Positions 53,988 to 62,788 of a DNA stretch of 64,000 bases are shown here, piece after piece. A program made the position numbers and the translations under genes. This stretch comes from Galbitalea soli. GTDB lineage: Bacteria; Actinomycetota; Actinomycetes; Actinomycetales; Microbacteriaceae. The notes under the pieces were generated by a model that worked only from the letters and a program-made list of their open reading frames with translations, ran no database searches and was not told the DNA's origin. The stretch spans positions 1 through 64,000 of the forward strand of contig NZ_JAAGWZ010000003.1 in the NCBI RefSeq assembly GCF_010686725.1, written 5' to 3'. Each line of letters starts with the position of its first letter. Position 1 is the first letter of the stretch.

Positions 53988-54967
53988 GTGAGCTGCAGTC
54001 GATGCCCATGGCGAAGGCCCTCAACGCCGGGCTGCGCAAGGCGCTCGCCGACGACCCGAAGGTGCTCCTCATGGGCGAGGACATCGGCCCGCTGGGCGGC
54101 GTGTTCCGCGTCACCGAGGGCCTGCAAGCCGAATTCGGGAAGCAGCGGGTGATGGACACCCCGCTCGCGGAATCCGGGATCGTGGGGACCGCGATCGGCC
54201 TGGCGCTCGCCGGGTATCGCCCCGTGTGCGAGATCCAGTTCGACGGATTCATCTACCCCGGCTTCGACCAGATCACCTCGCAACTGGCGAAGCTGACCAA
54301 CCGGCACGACGGCACGATCACCATGCCGGTGGTCATCCGGGTTCCGTATGGCGGCCACATCGGCGCCGTCGAGCACCACCAGGAGAGCCCCGAGGCCTAC
54401 TTCGCCCACACCGCCGGACTCCGCTCGGTCAGCCCGTCGACACCCCACGACGCCTACTGGATGATCCAGGAGGCGATCGCGAGCAACGACCCCGTCATGT
54501 TCTTCGAGCCGAAGAGCCGATACTGGCCCAAGGGCGACGTCGACCTGAGCGAGAGCGGCCGTCCCTTGCACAGCAGCCGGGTTGTGCGCGAGGGCACCGA
54601 GGTCACCCTGCTCGGGCACGGCGCCATGCTCTCCGTTCTGCTGCAAGCCGCCGAGATCGCCGCGGCCGAGGGCACGAGCATCGAGGTCATCGACCTCCGC
54701 TCCATCTCCCCCATCGACTACGACCCGATCCTCGCCTCCGTGCGCAAGACCGGCCGACTCGTGCTCGCTCAGGAGGCGCCCGGCTTCGTGAGCGTGGGCT
54801 CGGAGATCGCGGCCACGGTGACGGAGAAGGCGTTCTACTCGCTCGAGGCGCCGGTGATCCGCGTCGCCGGTTTCGACACCCCGTTCCCGCCCGCGAAGCT
54901 CGAAACCGTCTATCTGCCCGATGCCGACCGCGTGCTCGACGCCGTCGACCGGGCGCTCGCGTACTAG
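53984..54967 (+). CDS. pdhB: 2-oxoacid dehydrogenase E1 component, beta subunit
   Basis: 327 residues, ATG overlapping the alpha-subunit stop. GEDIGPLGGVFRVTEGLQAE, DTPLAESGIVGTAIGLALAG, PVVIRVPYGGHIGAVEHHQE and VEVIDLRSISPIDYDPIL-like strands (IEVIDLRSISPIDYDPILAS) match the transketolase pyrimidine-binding and C-terminal domains of E1-beta. Forms the alpha2-beta2 E1 with the preceding product. Confidence 0.92.
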   Translation: MSELQSMPMAKALNAGLRKALADDPKVLLMGEDIGPLGGVFRVTEGLQAEFGKQRVMDTPLAESGIVGTAIGLALAGYRPVCEIQFDGFIYPGFDQITSQLAKLTNRHDGTITMPVVIRVPYGGHIGAVEHHQESPEAYFAHTAGLRSVSPSTPHDAYWMIQEAIASNDPVMFFEPKSRYWPKGDVDLSESGRPLHSSRVVREGTEVTLLGHGAMLSVLLQAAEIAAAEGTSIEVIDLRSISPIDYDPILASVRKTGRLVLAQEAPGFVSVGSEIAATVTEKAFYSLEAPVIRVAGFDTPFPPAKLETVYLPDADRVLDAVDRALAY

Positions 54968-54982
54968 CTAAGGACTGATCGC

Positions 54983-56335
54983 ATGGCTGACTCCGAGTTC
55001 CTCCTCCCCGATGTCGGCGAGGGTTTGACCGAGGCTGAGATCGTGACCTGGAAGGTTGCGCCCGGCGATTCCGTCACCATCAACCAGGTGCTGGTGGAGA
55101 TCGAGACGGCGAAGTCGCTCGTCGAGCTGCCGTCGCCGTTCGAGGGCACGGTCGGGGCGATCCTGGTCGAAGAGGGCCAGACGGTCGATGTCGGCACCCC
55201 GATCATCGTCGTGACGACGGGCGGAGCGGCCGGAGCCGCGCCCACGGTACCGAACGCGAGCGAGGAGGAGTCGGCGACGATCCTCGCGACCGCGGCGACC
55301 GTCGACCGCGAACCCGTCGAGGACAAGGCGCCGGCAACGCTCGTCGGGTACGGCAGTAAGGGGCACGCCGGGTCACGGCGTCGGCGGGTCGAGGCGAGCG
55401 GGTCATCCGCGCCCGCCCCCACGGCCCCGGCCCCCGTGACGACCGCTCCGGCCTCGGTGCCGGCGGCCGCGGCGGTCGGCGTGATCGCGAAGCCGCCGAT
55501 CCGCAAGCTGGCCAAAGACCTCGGCGTCGACCTGACCACGGTCACCGGCACGGGCCTCGTGGGCGAGATCACCCGTGACGACGTGGTGCGCGAGGCGAAG
55601 CAGGCGAGCGTGTTCCGCAACATCGAGACCCCGGCGTGGTCGGATGAGCGCGAGGAGAAGATTCCCGTCAAGGGAGTGCGCAAGGCGATCGCGACCGCAA
55701 TGGTGCAGAGCGCCTTCACCGCCCCGCACGTCAGCGTATTCGTCGACATCGACGCCACGCGCACCATGGAGTTCGTGAAGCGGCTCAAGGCCTCGACCGA
55801 CTTCGCCGGAATCCGAGTCTCTCCACTCCTGATCGTCGCCAAGGCGCTCATCTGGGCGGTGCGGCGCAACCCGACCGTCAACTCCTCGTGGACCGACAAG
55901 GAGATCACGGTCCACCACTACGTCAATCTGGGCATCGCGGCCGCGACACCGCGCGGTCTGCTCGTGCCCAACATCAAGGACGCCCAGGAGCTGTCGCTGC
56001 TGGAGCTCGCCAAGGCGCTCGAGAACCTCACGATCACGGCGCGCGACGGCAAGGCGCAGCCCTCCGACATGGCGGGCGGCACCATCACCATCACGAACGT
56101 CGGCTCGTTCGGCATGGACACCGGAACGCCGATCCTGAATCCGGGCGAAGCCGCGATTCTCGCCATGGGAACGATCAAGCAGAAGCCGTGGATCGTGGAC
56201 GGCGAGGTGCGCCCGCGGTTCGTCACGACCGTCGCGGGAAGCTTCGACCACCGAATCGTCGATGGCGACGTCGCCTCGCGATTCGTGGCCGATGTGGCGA
56301 GCATCCTCGAGGAGCCGGCGCTCCTGCTCGACTGA
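54983..56335 (+). CDS. pdhC: Dihydrolipoamide acyltransferase (E2)
   Basis: 450 residues. One lipoyl domain (about 1-80) with the lipoylated lysine in [17 protein letters not shown]; an Ala/Pro/Thr linker; a peripheral E3-binding domain ([20 protein letters not shown], about 172-208); a C-terminal acyltransferase domain with the catalytic [15 protein letters not shown] near the end. It passes acyl groups to CoA. No E3 (lpd) gene is in the operon, so E3 must come from elsewhere. Ends 132 bp before znuA. Confidence 0.93.
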   Translation: MADSEFLLPDVGEGLTEAEIVTWKVAPGDSVTINQVLVEIETAKSLVELPSPFEGTVGAILVEEGQTVDVGTPIIVVTTGGAAGAAPTVPNASEEESATILATAATVDREPVEDKAPATLVGYGSKGHAGSRRRRVEASGSSAPAPTAPAPVTTAPASVPAAAAVGVIAKPPIRKLAKDLGVDLTTVTGTGLVGEITRDDVVREAKQASVFRNIETPAWSDEREEKIPVKGVRKAIATAMVQSAFTAPHVSVFVDIDATRTMEFVKRLKASTDFAGIRVSPLLIVAKALIWAVRRNPTVNSSWTDKEITVHHYVNLGIAAATPRGLLVPNIKDAQELSLLELAKALENLTITARDGKAQPSDMAGGTITITNVGSFGMDTGTPILNPGEAAILAMGTIKQKPWIVDGEVRPRFVTTVAGSFDHRIVDGDVASRFVADVASILEEPALLLD

Positions 56336-56422
56336 GGAGCGACCCCGCGACGCGGGGTTCACGTGAGACGCGTCTGGTCGCGTCGATGCTGCGGAGTGGC
56401 GCGTGGCACCTGCGCACCCTAC

Positions 56423-56443
56423 TATTGATAACGAGTATCAATA
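56423..56443. promoter_or_regulatory. Zur-type operator upstream of znuA
   Basis: Perfect inverted repeat: TATTGATA, five-base spacer ACGAG, TATCAATA. The core resembles actinobacterial Zur/Fur-family boxes. It lies 24 bp before the znuA ATG, where a bound repressor would block transcription, and the operon ends with zur itself. Confidence 0.8.
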
Positions 56444-56467
56444 CCCTTCTCGTTTAGAAAGCTCATC

Positions 56468-57394
56468 ATGAGCCCCTTCCCGCGTCTCCGCGCCCGCTCC
56501 CGGGTGCTTCCCGCAACCTTCGCCGCCGTCCTCCTCGCTTCCGCGCTCGCCGGCTGCAGCAGCTCCGCGGCTCCCCCGGACACTCGAATCCCGGTGGTCG
56601 CCTCCACGAACGTCTACGGCGACATCGCGATGGCGATCGGCGGATCGGCCGTGCGCGTCGACTCGATCATCGCCGACCCCTCGCAGGACCCGCACTCCTA
56701 CGAGGCCGACGCGCGCGTGCAACTCGCGCTGTCGCGCGCGACGCTCGTCATCGAGAACGGTGGCGGCTATGACGACTTCGTCGACACCCTGCTCCGCGGC
56801 GCAGCCAACACGCAGGCGACCGTGCTGAACGCCGCCGATATCTCGGGCTACGACCAGCACCCCGCGGGTGGCGATTTCAACGAGCACCTCTGGTACGACT
56901 TTCCCACGGTGGCGAAGGTCGCCGCACGGATCAGCGCGGAACTGACCCGGATCGACCCGTCCCGCGCGTCGTCCTTCGCGACCCGTCTTGCCGCGTTCGA
57001 TGCGAAGCTGGCGACGCTGCGCGCCGCGGAGGCCGCGGTCGCGGCGACCGCCCGGGGCACGGGCGTGGCGATCACCGAACCGGTGCCGCTGTACATGCTG
57101 GAGGCCATGGGCCTGGTCGACCGCACCCCGGAGGGCTTCAGCGCGGCGATCGAACAGGGCACCGACGTCTCCCCCGCCCTCCTGCGCCAGACGCTTGCGC
57201 TCTTCAGCGGTCACCGGGTGGCACTGCTCGCCTACAACGCGCAGACCTCGAGCGTCGAGACCGACGCGGTGACGCGGGCCGCGAAGGCCGCGGGCATCCC
57301 GGTCATCGCGGTGTATGAGACGGTGCCCGCGGGCGTCGACTACCTCGGCTGGATGACCCGCATGGTCGACCAGATCGCGAAGGCGGTGCAGTGA
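56468..57394 (+). CDS. znuA: Zinc ABC transporter substrate-binding lipoprotein ZnuA
   Basis: 308 residues. Lipoprotein signal with lipobox LAGC; mature cluster A-I substrate-binding protein. Likely metal ligands are His in DPHSYEAD and His in NEHLWYDF, with others in AITEPVPLYMLEAMG and IAVYETV. The His/Asp-rich loop typical of zinc-specific ZnuA is absent, so manganese cannot be excluded from this protein alone; the adjacent zur gene and operator argue for zinc. First gene of znuA-znuC-znuB-zur. Confidence 0.9.
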   Translation: MSPFPRLRARSRVLPATFAAVLLASALAGCSSSAAPPDTRIPVVASTNVYGDIAMAIGGSAVRVDSIIADPSQDPHSYEADARVQLALSRATLVIENGGGYDDFVDTLLRGAANTQATVLNAADISGYDQHPAGGDFNEHLWYDFPTVAKVAARISAELTRIDPSRASSFATRLAAFDAKLATLRAAEAAVAATARGTGVAITEPVPLYMLEAMGLVDRTPEGFSAAIEQGTDVSPALLRQTLALFSGHRVALLAYNAQTSSVETDAVTRAAKAAGIPVIAVYETVPAGVDYLGWMTRMVDQIAKAVQ

Positions 57395-58206
57395 TGGCCG
57401 CGCCAGTGCTCGAATTGACGGATGCCCGCCTCCGCTACGGCGACCGCGAACTCTGGTCCGGCCTCGACCTCCAGGTGCGCGCGGGCGAATTCCTGGCAGT
57501 GATCGGCCCGAACGGCACCGGCAAGACGAGCCTGCTGCGCGCGATCCTCGGGCAGGTGACCCTGACCTCCGGGCGTATCGAGCTGCTCGGACAGCCTGTC
57601 GGACGCGGAAACGACCGCATCGGCTACGTGCCCCAGCAGAAGCCGCTCGATCAGGGCACCCCCATCCGCGCCCGGGATCTCGTCGCCTTCGGGGTGAACG
57701 GTCGGCGCTGGGGTCTCCCCCACCTCTCCCCCGCCGAGCGACGGCGGGTCGACGAGGCTCTCGACGCGGTGGGCGCGACCGCCTACGCGAAGGCGCCCGT
57801 CGCCTCCCTCTCCGGCGGCGAGCAGCAGAGGGTGCGCATTGCGCAGTCCGTTGTCGGCAATCCCGCCCTGCTGCTGTGCGATGAGCCGCTGCTCTCGCTC
57901 GACCTCGCCCACCAGCGCGCGGTCAGCGAGCTCATCGACGAGCAGCGCCGCCGCATCGACACCGCGGTCGTCTTCGTGACTCACGACGTGAACCCCATCC
58001 TCGGGATGGTCGATCGGGTGCTCTACCTCGCGGGGGGACAGTTCCGTGTGGGCACCCCCGACGAGGTGCTGCGCTCGGAGGTGCTGAGCGAGATGTACGG
58101 AACGACCGTCGACGTGTTCCACAGCCGAGGCCGCATCATCGTGGTCGGCGGGCCCGAGGGCAGCGAGGCGCACGCCCACCACATCGACGAGGAGAAGCAC
58201 GCATGA
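57394..58206 (+). CDS. znuC: Zinc ABC transporter ATP-binding protein ZnuC
   Basis: 270 residues from ATG 57394, overlapping the znuA stop (TGATG). Walker A GPNGTGKTSLL, Q-loop YVPQQKPLDQ, signature LSGGEQQRVRIAQ, Walker B LLLCDEPLLSLD and H-loop VTHDVNP are all intact. The C terminus ends with a His-rich stretch (EGSEAHAHHIDEEKHA) that could sense or chaperone metal. Powers uptake with ZnuB. Confidence 0.93.
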   Translation: MAAPVLELTDARLRYGDRELWSGLDLQVRAGEFLAVIGPNGTGKTSLLRAILGQVTLTSGRIELLGQPVGRGNDRIGYVPQQKPLDQGTPIRARDLVAFGVNGRRWGLPHLSPAERRRVDEALDAVGATAYAKAPVASLSGGEQQRVRIAQSVVGNPALLLCDEPLLSLDLAHQRAVSELIDEQRRRIDTAVVFVTHDVNPILGMVDRVLYLAGGQFRVGTPDEVLRSEVLSEMYGTTVDVFHSRGRIIVVGGPEGSEAHAHHIDEEKHA

Positions 58207-59102
58207 GCGGGTCGGACGTGTGGTCGCAGATCTTCGACTTCAGCGACTACGGCGCGCTCCTCGTGCTCGTGCACAATTCGATTCTGGCGGGGGCCCTCCT
58301 GGGCGTCGTCGGCGGGTTGATCGGCGTCTTCGTGATGACGCGAGACCTCGCCTTCGCCGTTCACGGCATCAGCGAGCTCTCGTTCGCGGGTGCGGCGGCC
58401 GCACTCCTGCTGGGCGCGAACGTCGTGGCGGGCTCCGCCGCCGGCTCGCTGCTGGCCGCCCTCATCATCGGCATCCTCGGTGCGCGGGCGCGTGAACGCA
58501 ACTCGATCATCGCCGTGCTCATGCCCTTCGGTCTCGGCCTCGGCATCCTGTTTCTGGCGCTGTATCGAGGGCGCAGCGCCAACAAGTTCGGCCTGCTCAC
58601 CGGCCAGATCGTGTCGGTGGATGACCCGCAGCTGCTGACCCTCGTCATCGTGTCCATCGTGGTGGTGGCGGCGCTCCTCGTCATCTGGCGTCCACTGACC
58701 TTCGCGAGCGTGGATGCGGAGGTCGCCACGGCCCGTGGGCTGCCGGTGCGCACGCTGTCGATCGTGTTCATGGTCTTGCTCGGCCTCGCGGTGGCCGTGT
58801 CGATCCAGGTGGTGGGCGCGCTTCTCGTGCTCTCGCTGCTGGTCACTCCCGCCGCGGCAGCGATGCGGGTGACGGCATCGCCCCTCGTCACGCCCCTGCT
58901 CAGCGTGGCGTTCGCGGTGACCTCGGTCGTCGGCGGGATTCTGCTCGCCCTCGGCGGTGGGCTGCCCATCAGTCCGTACGTCACGACGATCTCCTTCGCG
59001 ATCTACCTCATCTGTCGCGTGGTGGGCGCCCGGAGAGATGTCTCGGGTCGGAGCGACCGCCGGGGACGAGCGGAGGCCGCCTCGCTAGGATTTCGGCCAT
59101 GA
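58203..59102 (+). CDS. znuB: Zinc ABC transporter permease ZnuB
   Basis: 299 residues, about eight transmembrane helices. The FecCD/ABC-3 family motifs are AVHGISELSFAGAAAALLLG (coupling helix region) and VVGALLVLSLLVTPAAAAM. ATG overlaps znuC. The last ~20 codons contain the predicted zur promoter. Confidence 0.92.
   Translation: MSGSDVWSQIFDFSDYGALLVLVHNSILAGALLGVVGGLIGVFVMTRDLAFAVHGISELSFAGAAAALLLGANVVAGSAAGSLLAALIIGILGARARERNSIIAVLMPFGLGLGILFLALYRGRSANKFGLLTGQIVSVDDPQLLTLVIVSIVVVAALLVIWRPLTFASVDAEVATARGLPVRTLSIVFMVLLGLAVAVSIQVVGALLVLSLLVTPAAAAMRVTASPLVTPLLSVAFAVTSVVGGILLALGGGLPISPYVTTISFAIYLICRVVGARRDVSGRSDRRGRAEAASLGFRP
59086..59091 (+). promoter_or_regulatory. -10 element TAGGAT, leaderless start of zur
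   Basis: TAGGAT inside the end of znuB stops seven bases before the zur ATG, giving zur a possible second, operon-independent transcript. Confidence 0.5.
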
Positions 59103-59497
59103 AGCGCAACACGTGGCAACGTGAGGCGGTGCGCGACGCCCTCACCTCATCGGAGGGATTCGTGAGCGCCCAGGCGCTGCATACGGCGCTTCGGGAGGCG
59201 GGCTCGCCGATCGGGCTCGCCACGGTCTACCGCGCGCTCGCCGACCTCGCGGTCGAGGGCGATGCGGACTCCCTCCAGCAGGAGGGCGAGAGCCTCTATC
59301 GGGCGTGCACTCCGAACAGCCACCATCACCACCTGATCTGCCGCAGCTGCGGGCTGACGGTCGAGATCGAGGCGGATGCCGTGGAGGCCTGGGCCGCATC
59401 CGTCGCCGAATCGCATGGATTCACCCAGCCGAGCCACGTCGTGGACGTCTTCGGGCTGTGCGCGGCTTGCACCATCGCGCGTACTCCCGTAACGTAG
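59099..59497 (+). CDS. zur: Fur-family zinc uptake regulator Zur
   Basis: 132 residues. N-terminal winged helix (WQREAVRDALTSSEGFVSAQ, GLATVYRALADLAVEG with the recognition helix) and C-terminal dimerisation domain with zinc ligands: NSHHHHLICRSCG (His cluster plus Cys-x-x-Cys) and GLCAACTI (second Cys-x-x-Cys, structural zinc). With Zn2+ it should repress znuACB at the 56423-56443 operator. Starts four bases inside the znuB end. Confidence 0.93.
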   Translation: MKRNTWQREAVRDALTSSEGFVSAQALHTALREAGSPIGLATVYRALADLAVEGDADSLQQEGESLYRACTPNSHHHHLICRSCGLTVEIEADAVEAWAASVAESHGFTQPSHVVDVFGLCAACTIARTPVT

Positions 59498-59506
59498 ACC
59501 CTTGGT

Positions 59507-59525
59507 CAGGCGGCCTACCCGCCTG
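59507..59525 (+). terminator. Hairpin after zur
   Basis: CAGGCGG-CCTAC-CCGCCTG, followed by CTTTG. Nine bases after the zur stop. Confidence 0.55.
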
Positions 59526-59536
59526 CTTTGTGCGCC

Positions 59537-59611
59537 AATCCACCTTTCGCGAGTCTGTCGTGGATTCTGTGCGTGCCGACAAGAGATCTTGGGTGGGGCA
59601 TTTCGCCCCAC
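59537..59611 (+). promoter_or_regulatory. Two inverted repeats in the rpmB leader
   Basis: AATCCAC (59537-59543) and GTGGATT (59560-59566) form 7-bp arms 16 bases apart. GTGGGGC-ATTTC-GCCCCAC (59593-59611) is a hairpin ending nine bases before the AGGAG of rpmB. Either could be a protein operator or an RNA leader element. No copy of the znuA-type operator is seen here. Confidence 0.45.
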
Positions 59612-59629
59612 GGTAACTTGAGGAGAGTC

Positions 59630-59866
59630 ATGGCAGCCGTATGCCAGGTGACAGGAGCCGTTCCCGGTTTCGGTCACAACATTTCGCACTCGCACCGACG
59701 CACCAAGCGTCGTTTCGACCCGAACATCCAGAAGAAGACGTACTTCGTGCCGTCGCTTCGTCGTAACGTCACCCTGACGCTCAGCGCCAAGGGAATCAAG
59801 GTCATTGACGCTCGTGGCATCGAGTCGGTCGTCAAGGATCTGCTCGCTCGTGGGGAGAAGATCTAA
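59630..59866 (+). CDS. rpmB: 50S ribosomal protein L28
   Basis: 78 residues from ATG 59630 with AGGAG upstream. [40 protein letters not shown] and [20 protein letters not shown] match L28 of the E. coli-like kind, with a single cysteine and so no zinc ribbon. Followed without gap by rpmG and rpsN. Confidence 0.96.
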   Translation: MAAVCQVTGAVPGFGHNISHSHRRTKRRFDPNIQKKTYFVPSLRRNVTLTLSAKGIKVIDARGIESVVKDLLARGEKI

Positions 59867-60033
59867 TGGCCAAGCAGCAGGACATCCGTCCCATCATCAA
59901 GCTCCGCTCCACCGCGGGCACCGGGTACACCTACGTGACCCGCAAGAACCGCCGCAACGACCCTGACCGTCTCGTGCTGAAGAAGTACGACCCCGTCGTG
60001 CGCAAGCACGTCGAATTCCGCGAGGAGCGCTAA
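59866..60033 (+). CDS. rpmG: 50S ribosomal protein L33 (zinc-free type)
   Basis: 55 residues; the ATG shares a base with the rpmB stop. [55 protein letters not shown]. The Cys-x-x-Cys pair of zinc-binding L33 (YCPRCRKH type) is replaced by YDPVVRKH, so this is the C-minus paralogue type. Confidence 0.96.
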   Translation: MAKQQDIRPIIKLRSTAGTGYTYVTRKNRRNDPDRLVLKKYDPVVRKHVEFREER

Positions 60034-60037
60034 ACAC

Positions 60038-60343
60038 ATGGCCAAGAAAAGCAAGATCGCCAAGAACGACCAGCGCGCGGTCATCGTTGCGCGTTACGCC
60101 GCCAAGCGTCTCGAGCTCAAGAAGGCGCTCGTCGACCCGAACGGCACCGACGAGTCCCGCGAGGCCGCCCGCGTCGGCCTGCAGAAGCTCCCGCGCGACG
60201 CGTCGCCGGTGCGTCTGCGCGGTCGCGACGCCATCGACGGTCGCCCCCGCGGATACCTCAGCCAGTTCGGCGTCTCCCGTGTTCGCTTCCGCGACATGGC
60301 TCACCGAGGCGAATTGCCCGGTATTACCAAGTCAAGCTGGTAG
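60038..60343 (+). CDS. rpsN: 30S ribosomal protein S14 (zinc-free, long type)
   Basis: 101 residues, the long S14 form without cysteines: [60 protein letters not shown] ending GITKSSW. The zinc-binding 61-residue form has Cys-x-x-Cys pairs and is usually in the main ribosomal operon; whether this genome has it cannot be seen here. Confidence 0.96.
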   Translation: MAKKSKIAKNDQRAVIVARYAAKRLELKKALVDPNGTDESREAARVGLQKLPRDASPVRLRGRDAIDGRPRGYLSQFGVSRVRFRDMAHRGELPGITKSSW

Positions 60344-60353
60344 GTTCGAGGCG

Positions 60354-60380
60354 GTCTCACAGCGCCTCGGCCTGTGAGAC
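60354..60380 (+). terminator. Hairpin after rpsN
   Basis: GTCTCACAG (60354-60362), nine-base loop, CTGTGAGAC (60372-60380). Perfect stem, no T run. Confidence 0.55.
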
Positions 60381-60425
60381 GGTTACCGTTTGCTCTAATT
60401 GCACAAGGTCCGAGGAGGACAACTC

Positions 60426-60713
60426 ATGGCTGACAAGTCACTGAACCGTACCGAGCTGGTGGCAGCTGTCGCTGCCGAGTCCGGCCAGAGCCAGGCCGCC
60501 GTCAACGGCGTTCTCGACGCTCTTTTCTCCACCCTGTCCACCTCGGTGGCCCAGGGCACCAAGGTCACCATCCCGGGCTGGCTCGCGGTTGAGCGCACCC
60601 ACCGTGCGGCTCGTGCCGGTCGCAACCCGCAGACGGGCGAGGCGATCCAGATCGCAGCGAGCAACGGCGTCAAGATCAGCGCCGGTAGCAAGCTGAAGGC
60701 TGCCGCCAAGTAG
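60426..60713 (+). CDS. hup: HU-family DNA-binding protein
   Basis: 95 residues from ATG 60426 with AGGAGG at 60413-60418. The HU/IHF fold shows LNRTELVAAVAAESGQSQAA, VNGVLDALFSTLSTSVAQGT, TIPGWLAVERTHRAARAGRN and NPQTGEAIQIAASNGVKISA, with the Pro of the DNA-intercalating arm (RNPQTGE). It lacks the long Lys/Ala tail of mycobacterial HupB. Nucleoid-associated, probably highly expressed. Confidence 0.95.
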   Translation: MADKSLNRTELVAAVAAESGQSQAAVNGVLDALFSTLSTSVAQGTKVTIPGWLAVERTHRAARAGRNPQTGEAIQIAASNGVKISAGSKLKAAAK

Positions 60714-60731
60714 TCTCCACGCTTCACTGAT

Positions 60732-60766
60732 CGAGGGGGTGCGACCGAATGGTCGTCGCCCCCTCG
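60732..60766 (+). terminator. Terminator after the HU gene
   Basis: CGAGGGGG...GCGACC (60732-60746), loop GAAT, GGTCGT...CCCCCTCG (60751-60766), with a small internal mismatch; TTC follows. Confidence 0.75.
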
Positions 60767-60793
60767 TTCATGTCGTGCCCAGCCGCCCTCGCC

Positions 60794-60799
60794 TAGGCT
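60794..60799 (+). promoter_or_regulatory. -10 element TAGGCT, leaderless start of copD-ctaG
   Basis: TAGGCT ends six bases before GTG 60806; the same hexamer precedes hisC. Confidence 0.5.
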
Positions 60800-60805
60800 G
60801 AAGCG

Positions 60806-62788
60806 GTGCTCCGACTTTCTCGCGTCGCGGGCCCGGCAGCGCTCCTGCTGGCCTCCTTCGCCGCCCTCCTCGCCGCATTGGCGTACGGCGGAGGCGCGAA
60901 CGCGGGCCTCGCGCTCGATCCCGGCGCCGTGGTGCGGTACGGGTTGCCCATCGCAAAGATGCTCGTCAACCTGGCGGTGGCCGGCACCCTCGGCTCCCTC
61001 GTGCTCGCCGCCTTCGCTTTCGACGCCGACCGCCCCGAGTACGGGCGGGCCCTCGACGTCGCCGCGGCCTCCGCCGCGGTGTTCACCGTGGCGGCCACCG
61101 TCACCGGATTCTTCACCTTCATGAGCGTCTCGGGGCAGACGTTCAGCGTCGGTGCCCAGTTCGGAGACGTGCTCTCCACCTTCGTGACCGGCTACTCGAT
61201 CGGGCAGGCGTGGCTCGCCACGACCCTCATCGCGGCCGTGCTCACTGTGCTCTGCTTCGCCGTGCGGAATCAGGGCGTCATCGCCCTCCTGGTGATCGCG
61301 ACGGCGTTCGGGCTCGTGCCGATGGCGCTGCAGGGTCACGCGGGCGACAGCTCGAGCCACGACGCGGCGACCACCTCGATCTGGCTGCACATCGTGTTCG
61401 CGGCGGTGTGGCTCGGGGGACTGCTCACGGTCATCCTGTCTCGGTCGACGCTGGAGTCGGGGCGGATCGGGCCGGTGCTGGAGCGCTACTCGACGCTCGC
61501 GCTCATCTCCTTCGTCGTGGTCGCGGTCTCCGGCTACGTGAACGCCGAGATCCGCATCATCACGCTGCCCAATCTGTTGACCCCCTACGGGATCCTCGTG
61601 CTCGTGAAGGTCGCGGCGATCGGGGCGCTCGGCCTCTTCGGTCTCGTGCAGCGGCGATTCCTCGTGGGGCGGATCACGGCGAATCCCACGGGGCTCCGTC
61701 GCTACTTCTGGTGGCTGATCGCCGCGGAACTCGCGTTCATGGGGCTCGCAGAGGGCACCGCGGCAGCGCTCGCGCGGACCGCCGACCCCAAGATCATCGA
61801 CCGGGTGTCGCAGATCGCGAACCCGACACCGGCCGAGGTGCTCACCAATCGACCGCTCCCACCGCTGCCGAGCTTCGCGAACTACCTGACGCAGTGGAAC
61901 ATCGACCTGCTGTGGTTTCTGGTGTGCGGCTTCGGCATCTTCTTCTACCTCGCGGGCGTGGTGCGGCTGCGCCGGCGCGGCGACCGCTGGCCGGTGTACC
62001 GCACGGTGCTCTGGGTGGCCGGCCTGCTGGGCCTGTTCTGGATCACGAGCGGCGGCGTGAACGTCTACCAGGAGTACCTCTTCAGCGCTCACATGCTCGG
62101 CCACATGCTGCTCGCCATGGCCATTCCGCTGCTGCTGGTTCCCGGGGCGCCGATCACCCTCGCGCTGCGCGCCATCCGCAAGCGCGACGACGGCAGCCGC
62201 GGCGCACGCGAGTGGATCCTGCTGCTCGTGCACTCGCGGTACTTCGCGGTACTCGCCAACCCGATCGTCGCGGCGGTGCTCTTCGCCGGGTCGCTCATCG
62301 TCTTCTACTACACGCCGATCTTCAGCTGGGCGACGACCGACCATGTGGGCCACGAGTGGATGATCATCCACTTCCTGCTCACCGGGTACCTGTTCGTGCA
62401 GGCGCTCATCGGTGTGGACCCCTCGCCGTACCGGGCGCCGTACCCCATGCGACTGATCATCCTGCTCGGAACGATGGCGTTCCACGCGTTCTTCGGGCTG
62501 ACCCTGATGACGGGCTCGGGGCTGCTGCTGGCCGACTGGTACGGCGCGATGGGCTGGGGGGCGGCCATCCCGGCGCTGTCGGACCAGCAGACCGGGGGAG
62601 GGATCGCCTGGAGTATCGGTGAGATCCCGACGATCTGCCTCGCCATCGCGGTGGCGATCATGTGGAGCCGGAACGACGCGAAGGAGTCGAAGCGGTACGA
62701 CCGCAAGGCCGACCGCGACGGCGACGCCGAACTCGAGGCGTACAACGCGATGCTCGCCAAGCGGGCGCGGCAGACGACGGGACGCTAG
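60806..62788 (+). CDS. CopD-CtaG fusion: copper-resistance / cytochrome c oxidase assembly membrane protein
   Basis: 660 residues, about 15 hydrophobic helices. Residues ~1-310 resemble CopD (copper import; DAATTSIWLHIVFAAVWLGG and the conserved Trp/His). Residues ~350-625 resemble the caa3-type CtaG family (YQEYLFSAHMLGHMLLAMAI, MIIHFLLTGYLFVQALIGVD, FHAFFGLTLM, with several intramembrane His). The combination suggests delivery of copper to the CuB site of cytochrome oxidase. GTG start behind a -10 with no Shine-Dalgarno. Its last four bases overlap the convergent gene. Confidence 0.88.
   Translation: MLRLSRVAGPAALLLASFAALLAALAYGGGANAGLALDPGAVVRYGLPIAKMLVNLAVAGTLGSLVLAAFAFDADRPEYGRALDVAAASAAVFTVAATVTGFFTFMSVSGQTFSVGAQFGDVLSTFVTGYSIGQAWLATTLIAAVLTVLCFAVRNQGVIALLVIATAFGLVPMALQGHAGDSSSHDAATTSIWLHIVFAAVWLGGLLTVILSRSTLESGRIGPVLERYSTLALISFVVVAVSGYVNAEIRIITLPNLLTPYGILVLVKVAAIGALGLFGLVQRRFLVGRITANPTGLRRYFWWLIAAELAFMGLAEGTAAALARTADPKIIDRVSQIANPTPAEVLTNRPLPPLPSFANYLTQWNIDLLWFLVCGFGIFFYLAGVVRLRRRGDRWPVYRTVLWVAGLLGLFWITSGGVNVYQEYLFSAHMLGHMLLAMAIPLLLVPGAPITLALRAIRKRDDGSRGAREWILLLVHSRYFAVLANPIVAAVLFAGSLIVFYYTPIFSWATTDHVGHEWMIIHFLLTGYLFVQALIGVDPSPYRAPYPMRLIILLGTMAFHAFFGLTLMTGSGLLLADWYGAMGWGAAIPALSDQQTGGGIAWSIGEIPTICLAIAVAIMWSRNDAKESKRYDRKADRDGDAELEAYNAMLAKRARQTTGR

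Noticed and set aside
56356-56371. parS-like GGGTTCACGTGAGACG downstream of the E2 gene
   Set aside because: Four mismatches from TGTTTCACGTGAAACA, including both outer ends; far from the parAB cluster. Better explained by chance.
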